Assembly (NCBI GenBank): GCA_016711875.1
Contig: JADJSD010000001.1
Location: 868,001-932,000, forward strand
Direction: 5' to 3'
DNA length: 64,000 nt
From: Betaproteobacteria bacterium
Lineage (GTDB): Bacteria; Pseudomonadota; Gammaproteobacteria; Burkholderiales; Usitatibacteraceae
Made by a program: the position numbers and the translations under genes. This document shows, one piece after another, positions 58,863-64,000 of this stretch (its first letter is position 1; every line of letters begins with the position of its first letter). The notes under the pieces are model-generated. The model was not told where the DNA came from and ran no database searches. It was given only the letters and a program-made list of their open reading frames with translations.

Positions 58863-58875
58863 GTGCGTCGAAATG

Positions 58876-58900
58876 AAAAAGGGCGACGGGAAGTCGCCCT
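58876..58900 (-). terminator. Rho-independent terminator after cytochrome c5
   Basis: On the minus strand GGGCGAC (58899-58893) pairs with GTCGCCC (58887-58881) around a five-base loop, followed by a run of five T. It lies 21 bases after the cytochrome c5 stop and 14 bases before the apaH ATG. It should separate the two genes. Confidence 0.8.
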
Positions 58901-58920
58901 CGGGTCGGGCCGGGGAAGGC

Positions 58921-59442
58921 CTACTTCGACTGCGCGACCATGTACTCGACGGCCGCCTTGATCTCGGCGTCCGAGAGCGCAGTGCCGCCGCCCTTCGGCG
59001 GCATCGCGCCCTTGCCCTTGAGCACGGAGGCGACGAGCGCATCGTTGCCGGTCTTGATGCGCGGGGCCCAGGCGGCCTTGTCGCCGAGCTTGGGCGCGTT
59101 GGCGGCGCCGGTCATGTGGCAGGCCATGCAGACCGTGTCGTAGACGGACTTGCCGTCCTTCGCCTTCGCGGGCGCGGCGGCCACGGCGGCGACCTTGGGG
59201 GCGGCGGCCGCGGCGGGCGCCACGGCGGCGGCGCCTTCGAGCTGGAGCTTCGCGACCGGGCCGATGCGCGCCGCGAGGGCTTCGGGCGTCATCGCGGCCG
59301 GATCCAGCGAGCGGCTGCCGTAGGAGCTGACGGCAAGGCGCGTGAGCATGATGATGCCGATCACGAGGGCGACCGTCCCCACGGCGATCCAGATGGCGAG
59401 GGAAAAGGCGTTGGACGATGCGTTGGGCTGGGCTGCGGACAT
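58921..59442 (-). CDS. Cytochrome c5 family protein
   Basis: The 173-residue protein has an N-terminal membrane anchor (about 13-34), an Ala/Pro/Lys-rich spacer and one c-type haem domain with CMACH (C105, C108, H109). The distal methionine is probably in GKGAMPPKGG. This fits the cytochrome c5 family of monohaem electron carriers, here tethered to the inner membrane and facing the periplasm. It is followed by a clear terminator. Its likely partner is a terminal oxidase or another haem protein encoded elsewhere. The multihaem cytochrome at 34-36 kb is a possible but unproven partner. Confidence 0.92.
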   Translation of the reverse strand: MSAAQPNASSNAFSLAIWIAVGTVALVIGIIMLTRLAVSSYGSRSLDPAAMTPEALAARIGPVAKLQLEGAAAVAPAAAAAPKVAAVAAAPAKAKDGKSVYDTVCMACHMTGAANAPKLGDKAAWAPRIKTGNDALVASVLKGKGAMPPKGGGTALSDAEIKAAVEYMVAQSK

Positions 59443-59533
59443 GGCTTCCTCGGGCTCGGGCTCGGATGGGAAATTCAGGGGGGCGTGAGGGCGCGATTAT
59501 AGCCGCGCCCCGAGTGAAAGGGCACCCTTTTCG

Positions 59534-59564
59534 TTGGACGCCCACTCACGAAATCGTTTAGAAT
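59534..59564 (+). promoter_or_regulatory. Candidate sigma70 promoter of tRNA-Arg
   Basis: TTGGAC (59534-59539) and TAGAAT (59559-59564) lie 19 bases apart, just 11 bases before the mature tRNA 5' end. The spacing is long but both boxes are good. A TTTAG extension precedes the -10. Confidence 0.5.
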
Positions 59565-59575
59565 CCGACACCTAC

Positions 59576-59652
59576 GCGCCCGTAGCTCAGCTGGATAGAG
59601 TACTGCCCTCCGAAGGCAGGGGTCGCACGTTCGAATCGTGTCGGGCGCGCCA
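59576..59652 (+). tRNA. tRNA-Arg (anticodon CCG)
   Basis: The 77-base gene folds as a canonical cloverleaf: acceptor GCGCCCG/CGGGCGC, D-arm with GCTCAGCTGGATAGAGT, and anticodon stem CTGCC/GGCAG around loop CTCCGAA. The T-arm is GCACG-TTCGAAT-CGTGT, and CCA is encoded at 59650-59652. Anticodon CCG reads the arginine codon CGG, common in this GC-rich DNA. Confidence 0.97.
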
Positions 59653-59687
59653 ATCGATTCCACCATCCGGGTCGTCCCATCCACCGC

Positions 59688-60917
59688 GTGAACGCCCCCC
59701 TCGCCGCCGACGAAGGAATCGCGGCGCGGGTAAGCGCCGCGGCGACCACGGCCTTCCTCGTCATCGCGCCGGTCACCTCCTCCTCGGGGTGGCGCGTGGG
59801 ACTGCTCGTCGTCGCGGCGCTCGCGCTCGGGCACATCGCGTTCCATCACGGCCCCGGTCGCCTCGCGGGACCGATGCCGCGCGCGATCGCGATCCTCTAC
59901 GGCCTGTGGGCCCTTCTCGCGACGGCCTCGCTCGCCTGGAGCGCGGACCCGGGCTACACGCTTTCCGAACTGCGCCGCGAAGTGCTCTACGGCGCGCTCG
60001 CCTTCGCCGTGTTCTTCCACGCGGCCACCGGCGCGGCGCGCCTCAGGCTCTGGGGCGGCGCGCTCGTCGCGGGCACCGTGGCGCTCGCGCTCTTCGAGAT
60101 CGTTCGGGCGCACGCGGCCCCGGGGCTCACGCCGTGGCACGGCGGGCCGGGACGCTTCTCCACGCACCTCGCGCTCGTCGCACCCTTCCTGCTGCTGCTC
60201 GCCACGCAGCCCCCCGAGGGCTTCGGCCGGCGGCCGGGTCTCGCGTTCACTGCGTTCGCCTGCTTCGGCCTCGCCGCGCTCGACACGCACAACCGCATCG
60301 TCTGGGCCGCGTTCCTCACGGCGCTCCTCGTCATCGTGCTCGCCATGGCGCCCGTCGTGGCGGCACCGGCCCGCCGCCGCCTCGCCCTGGCGACGATCGC
60401 GGCAGCCGCCGCGATCGCGGGGCTCTTCGCGCTCTCGGCCGCCCAGAAGGTCGAGGTGAGCTACCCGGGCGTCACCTCGACGGCCGAGACCTTCGTGCTC
60501 GACCACCGCCACCAGCTCTGGGCGATCGCGGCCGAAGTCATCGAGGAGCGCCCGCTGGCCGGGCACGGCTTCGGGCGGGAGGTGCTGGAGCGACGCTTTC
60601 GCGAGCGCATGTCCGGAAGCGGGTACGAATTCGCGACGCACGGCCACAACCTGTTCCTCAATGCCGCGGTCTCGCTGGGCGCGCTCGGCGTGGCGCTTCT
60701 CGCCGCGCTCCTCGCCGCGCTCGCGTTCGAGCACGGGCGCAACCTGGCGCGCCCCGGCACGAGGGTGCTCGGTGCCATCGGCCTCGCGCTCATAGCGGCC
60801 TTCCTGGTGAAGAACCTCACCGACGACTTCTTCAACCGCCACAACGCGCTCGTCTTCTGGGCGCTGAACGGCATGCTCCTGGGCATCGCCCGCCGGCCGC
60901 GCGGAGCTTCGGAGTGA
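59688..60917 (+). CDS. O-antigen ligase family membrane protein
   Basis: This 409-residue protein has about ten to twelve hydrophobic helices and a large periplasmic loop with LDHRHQLWAIAAEVIEERPL and HGFGREVLERRFRERM, followed by THGHNLFLNAAVSLGALG. The H...NLFL pattern and the loop fit the WaaL/Wzy_C family. Members join O-antigen to lipid A core or polymerise polysaccharide. The GTG start is 36 bases after the tRNA. The stop overlaps the start of the glycosyltransferase gene (GTGA). It begins a cell-surface polysaccharide cluster that continues past the window. Confidence 0.82.
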   Translation: MNAPLAADEGIAARVSAAATTAFLVIAPVTSSSGWRVGLLVVAALALGHIAFHHGPGRLAGPMPRAIAILYGLWALLATASLAWSADPGYTLSELRREVLYGALAFAVFFHAATGAARLRLWGGALVAGTVALALFEIVRAHAAPGLTPWHGGPGRFSTHLALVAPFLLLLATQPPEGFGRRPGLAFTAFACFGLAALDTHNRIVWAAFLTALLVIVLAMAPVVAAPARRRLALATIAAAAAIAGLFALSAAQKVEVSYPGVTSTAETFVLDHRHQLWAIAAEVIEERPLAGHGFGREVLERRFRERMSGSGYEFATHGHNLFLNAAVSLGALGVALLAALLAALAFEHGRNLARPGTRVLGAIGLALIAAFLVKNLTDDFFNRHNALVFWALNGMLLGIARRPRGASE

Positions 60918-61927
60918 AGTTCCTGGTCGTGCGCCGCGACAACATCGGCGACCTCGTGCTCACCACGCCGGTCTTCGCCGCGCTGAAGGCGCATTTCCCC
61001 GGTGCGCGCGTCGAGGTGCTCGCGAACAGCTACAACGCGCCGATCCTCGAGGGGCATCCGGACCTCGACGCCATCCACGCCTACAAGAAGGACAAGCACC
61101 TCGATCCCGGCGAATCGCGGCTCGCCAACTGGACGGCCCGGCTCGCGCAGTACGTGCGGCTTCGCCGCGCCCGGTTCGACACGGTGATCGTGGCTTCCCC
61201 GGGCTGGCGGGCCCGCGACGTCCAGCTCGCGCGCGGGCTCTCGCCGGGACGCATCGTCGCGTTCACGACGCCGGGAGAGCACCCGCCCGGCGTGGATCTT
61301 CCCGTCCCCTACGAGGGCAGCGGCGGCCGGCATCACCTCGAGGACGTGTTCCGCATCCTCAACGCGCTCGGCATCGATGGCCCGCCGCCCGCGCCGCGCC
61401 TGGGGTTCGCGAGCCCGCCGCGCGAAGTCGGGCGCGCGCCCGTCGTCGCCTTCCAGGTGAGCGCGAGAAAGCCGAGCCAGCGCTGGCCCGAGGCCCGGTT
61501 CGCCGAGGCGATTCAGGCCATTCACGAGGACACCGGCGCGCGCGTTCGCCTCTTCTGGTCCCCCGGCGCGCCGGACGACCCGCGACATCCGGGCGACGAC
61601 GACAAGGCCGCGCGGATCGTCGAACGGGCTGCGGGCGTTCCCGTGAAGGCCGTGCGCACGACCACGCTGCCGGCCCTGGCGAAGGCGCTCGCGGCCTGCG
61701 ATGCGTTCGTGGGCGCCGACGGCGGCGCGATGCACGTGGCGGCCGCGCTCGGCAAGCCGGTCGTGGCGCTCTTCGGCGATTCGGATGCGACCCTGTGGCG
61801 TCCGTGGGGTGTGCCGCAGCGCGTGCTGCAGGCGCCGACGCGGGACGTCGCGGACGTGAGCGTGGAAGCGGTGCGTGCCGCGTTCGGGGACCTGGTGCAG
61901 GAAACCGGACTCGCCCGGAAGCCCTGA
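60914..61927 (+). CDS. Glycosyltransferase family 9 (heptosyltransferase-like)
   Basis: The 337-residue protein matches GT9 heptosyltransferases: FLVVRRDNIGDLVLTTPVF at the N-terminus and the C-terminal donor-binding FVGADGGAMHVAAALGKPVVALFG. It should transfer a heptose or similar sugar to lipopolysaccharide core in the cytoplasm. The GTG start overlaps the ligase gene stop, suggesting coordinated synthesis. The acceptor and sugar are not predictable. It is followed by 61 bases without a signal and then the convergent dehydratase gene. Confidence 0.9.
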   Translation: MKFLVVRRDNIGDLVLTTPVFAALKAHFPGARVEVLANSYNAPILEGHPDLDAIHAYKKDKHLDPGESRLANWTARLAQYVRLRRARFDTVIVASPGWRARDVQLARGLSPGRIVAFTTPGEHPPGVDLPVPYEGSGGRHHLEDVFRILNALGIDGPPPAPRLGFASPPREVGRAPVVAFQVSARKPSQRWPEARFAEAIQAIHEDTGARVRLFWSPGAPDDPRHPGDDDKAARIVERAAGVPVKAVRTTTLPALAKALAACDAFVGADGGAMHVAAALGKPVVALFGDSDATLWRPWGVPQRVLQAPTRDVADVSVEAVRAAFGDLVQETGLARKP

Positions 61928-61988
61928 CCCTGCGCGGCTTGCCGTCGATCCCGCGCATGCGGGGCCCGTCGCCGGGTGCCTTGGGGGT

Positions 61989-63866
61989 CTAATCCCCGCT
62001 GGCCGCGCGCGTACCCGGCACAGCCTTGAGCTTCGGGCGCACCTGCGAGGTGAATTCCGGCACCCAGCGCTTCAGGTCGCGGCGCACCTCGGCGTCGGAG
62101 ACCACGCGGTCCTGCTCGAGCCACGGAAGCAGTTCGTCGAGCCAGGCCGCCACGGCCTCGCGCGCCTTCGCCACGCGCAGCTTCGGGTGCGGCGTGGGCC
62201 GCGTGTGCTCGTCGTCGGCGAGCAGCTCCTCGAAGAGCTTCTCGCCCGGACGAAGGCCCGTGTAGACGATGCGCACTTCCTCCTCGCTCTGCTCGGCGAG
62301 GCGGATCATGTCGCGGGCCAGGTCGACGATGCGAACCGGCTCGCCCATGTCCATCACGAAGATCTCGCCGCCCAGGCCCATGCAGCCCGCCTGCAGCACG
62401 AGCTGCGCGGCCTCGGGGATCGACATGAAGTAGCGGACCATCTCCGGGTGCGTCACGGTCACCGGGCCGCCCTTGTCGATCTGTTCCTGGAACTTCGGGA
62501 TCACGCTGCCGGCGCTGCCCAGCACGTTGCCGAAGCGGACCATCTCGAAGCGCGTGGTGGACGAACCCTGCAGCGCCTGGCACACCATCTCCGCCATCCG
62601 CTTGGTCGCGCCCATCACGTTGGTGGGGTTCACGGCCTTGTCGGTGGAGACGAAGACGAACTTGGCGACGCCGTAGTCGATGGCCGCGCGGGCGACGACG
62701 TACGTGCCCCAGACGTTGTTCTGGACGGCTTCCCAGGCGTTCAGCTCCTCCATGAGCGGCACGTGCTTGTAGGCGGCCGCGTGGAAGACGATGGAAGGCG
62801 AGTACTGGTGCATCACCTGCGCCATGCGGCGGGCGTTCTTCACGTCGCCCACGATGCCGGCGACGCCCATGTCCGGGAAGTGCTCGCGAAGTTCCGCATC
62901 CACCTTGTACATCGCGTATTCGCTCTGCTCGAAGAGCACCAGCATCGAGGGCTGGTACTGCGAGATCTGGCGGCACAGCTCCGAGCCGATCGAGCCGCCG
63001 GCGCCCGTGACGAGGACCACCTTGCCGGTGAGCAGGTCGTGCAGGCCGGCGTCGTCGAGCGTGACCGGGTCGCGCCGCATCAGGTCCTCGACCGCCACCT
63101 TGCGGATCTTGGGGGCGGTCAGCTTGCCGCCGGCCATCGTGCCGAGCGAGGGCACCGTGAGCACCGACATCTTGGCCCGGTTGCACACCTCCAGCACGCG
63201 CCGGCGCACGCGGTAGGGCACCGAGGGCATCGCGATGATGGCGTGGCGCACCTTCAGGCGCGCGGCGATGCGCGGCACCTCGTCGAGCCCGCCCATCACG
63301 CGAACGCCCTGCAGCAATCGCCCGCGCTTCTGCGCGTCGTCGTCGAAGAGGCCCATCACGCGCCACTCGCTGTTGCGAGAGAGGTCCTTCAGCAGGCTCA
63401 CCGCCGCGTCGCCCGCGCCCAGCACGAGCACCGGCGTGCCCTGCTCGCCGCCACGGCCGTAGAGGCTCCACTCACGGAAGGAGCGCAACGTCATGCGCGA
63501 GCCCGCGAGGAGCGCGATGAGCACGAGCGGGTAGAGCACGTATTCGCGATAGCCCAGCACGCCCCCCAGGCCGGTGCCGAAGAGCACGAGCGCGATGGCC
63601 ACCGTGCCGGCGAGGACGGAGAAGACGATGCGCTGGATGTCCGGCAGGCTCGTGTAGCGCCAGATGCCCTGGTACACGCCGAAGAGATAGTTCACGAGGC
63701 CCTGCAGCGGCACGGCCACCAGGAGCGCGAGGCCGACCCCGCCGTTGAGGGCCGAGCCCGCGTCGCCGCGCAGCAGGGCGAAGGCGCCCAGCCAGCTGAG
63801 CATGAAGGCGACGGCGTCGTGGCCCAGGGCCGCGAGGGCGCGCGAATCGAATTGGAAAGGCTTCAT
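61989..63866 (-). CDS. Polysaccharide biosynthesis nucleotide-sugar dehydratase (PglF/WbpM/CapD-like)
   Basis: The 625-residue protein has about four N-terminal membrane helices, a first Rossmann fold (VLVLGAGDAAVSLLKDL) and a second, catalytic SDR fold (VVLVTGAGGSIGSELCRQ). The active-site region reads FVSTDKAVNPTNVMGATKR, with methionine in place of the usual SDR tyrosine, as in WbpM/PglF 4,6-dehydratases. It probably converts UDP-GlcNAc to a 4-keto-6-deoxy sugar for surface glycans. ATG 63866 (MKPFQFDSRAL) is preferred; ATG 63875 or 63941 would add 3 or 25 residues. The last 134 bases of the window hold no recognisable signal. Confidence 0.9.
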   Translation of the reverse strand: MKPFQFDSRALAALGHDAVAFMLSWLGAFALLRGDAGSALNGGVGLALLVAVPLQGLVNYLFGVYQGIWRYTSLPDIQRIVFSVLAGTVAIALVLFGTGLGGVLGYREYVLYPLVLIALLAGSRMTLRSFREWSLYGRGGEQGTPVLVLGAGDAAVSLLKDLSRNSEWRVMGLFDDDAQKRGRLLQGVRVMGGLDEVPRIAARLKVRHAIIAMPSVPYRVRRRVLEVCNRAKMSVLTVPSLGTMAGGKLTAPKIRKVAVEDLMRRDPVTLDDAGLHDLLTGKVVLVTGAGGSIGSELCRQISQYQPSMLVLFEQSEYAMYKVDAELREHFPDMGVAGIVGDVKNARRMAQVMHQYSPSIVFHAAAYKHVPLMEELNAWEAVQNNVWGTYVVARAAIDYGVAKFVFVSTDKAVNPTNVMGATKRMAEMVCQALQGSSTTRFEMVRFGNVLGSAGSVIPKFQEQIDKGGPVTVTHPEMVRYFMSIPEAAQLVLQAGCMGLGGEIFVMDMGEPVRIVDLARDMIRLAEQSEEEVRIVYTGLRPGEKLFEELLADDEHTRPTPHPKLRVAKAREAVAAWLDELLPWLEQDRVVSDAEVRRDLKRWVPEFTSQVRPKLKAVPGTRAASGD

Positions 63867-64000
63867 GGCGAGCATCCGTTCGGGTCGATCGAGGGTGCGC
63901 CTGCGGTTCTTGTTCTTGGCCCGGGGGAAGCGAGCTGGCATCGAGGCGGATCTGTCGCGGCGCGCATCAGGCCGTCCGCCTCGGATGCCGTCGGTCGATC

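Noticed and set aside
1..64000. CRISPR arrays, prophage or intact insertion sequences
   Set aside because: I found no regularly spaced direct repeats, no integrase or transposase gene and no phage structural genes.

Overview
The window is GC-rich, gene-dense chromosomal DNA, most likely from a betaproteobacterium. Supporting signs are the cutA-dsbD-tlpA-aroQ-accB-accC-prmA-DUF3426 order, the yifB-ubiK-torF-glnK-amtB order, a hemC-hemD-hemX-hemY cluster, a Bug/TctC-type binding protein and a cytochrome c5. Genus cannot be assigned from the sequence alone. There is one tRNA (Arg, CCG), no rRNA, no CRISPR array and no intact insertion sequence or prophage.

Layout. 1-3.7 kb: a TIR-domain gene (frame open to the window edge) overlaps by 4 bases a large nSTAND NTPase with one transmembrane helix and a TPR-like C-terminal half, which looks like a defence or signalling module. 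3.7-8.3 kb: an ABC permease fused to an M1-type metallopeptidase, with its ATPase. 8.5-10.7 kb: a small cupin, an osmoprotectant-type ABC protein fusing binding and permease domains, and a carboxymuconolactone decarboxylase-like protein. 10.8-18.75 kb: a six-gene catabolic operon (FAD-linked oxidase, class III CoA transferase, TctC binding protein, LacI regulator, IlvD/Edd dehydratase, FAD oxidoreductase), five genes nearly all overlapping, behind a good sigma70 promoter. 18.9-22.7 kb: OPT transporter, thiol dioxygenase, enoyl-CoA hydratase, methyltransferase. 22.8-29.5 kb: a Cu(I)/Ag(I) efflux operon (small Cys/His protein, CusC, CusB, CusA, CusF). 29.5-38 kb: a 31-base perfect inverted repeat, an M20 amidohydrolase, rhodanese, two MFS transporters, a small lipoprotein, a 12-haem cytochrome, ComM/YifB and UbiK.

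38-41.2 kb: torF-glnK-amtB preceded by a near-consensus sigma54 promoter and an NtrC-type operator, so porin, PII protein and ammonium channel appear to form one nitrogen-responsive operon ending at a strong terminator. 41.3-45.2 kb: hemCDXY haem synthesis. 45.2-53.2 kb: CBS protein, 2Fe-2S flavoprotein reductase, FxsA, CutA, a DsbD reduced to its N-terminal domain, TlpA, AroQ, AccB, AccC, PrmA and a zinc-ribbon protein. 53.2-55.6 kb: a DUF1631 gene whose leader carries a convincing cyclic-di-GMP class I riboswitch. 55.8-59.4 kb: PfkB kinase, glycine-zipper lipoprotein, lysophosphatidate acyltransferase, ApaH and cytochrome c5. 59.6-63.9 kb: the tRNA and the start of a surface-polysaccharide cluster (O-antigen ligase-like, GT9, PglF/WbpM-type dehydratase).

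The strongest non-routine signals are the c-di-GMP riboswitch ahead of DUF1631, the TIR/nSTAND pair with a membrane helix between NTPase and TPR region, the sigma54/NtrC control region that places a porin with glnK-amtB, the stand-alone DsbD N-terminal domain and the 12-haem cytochrome.
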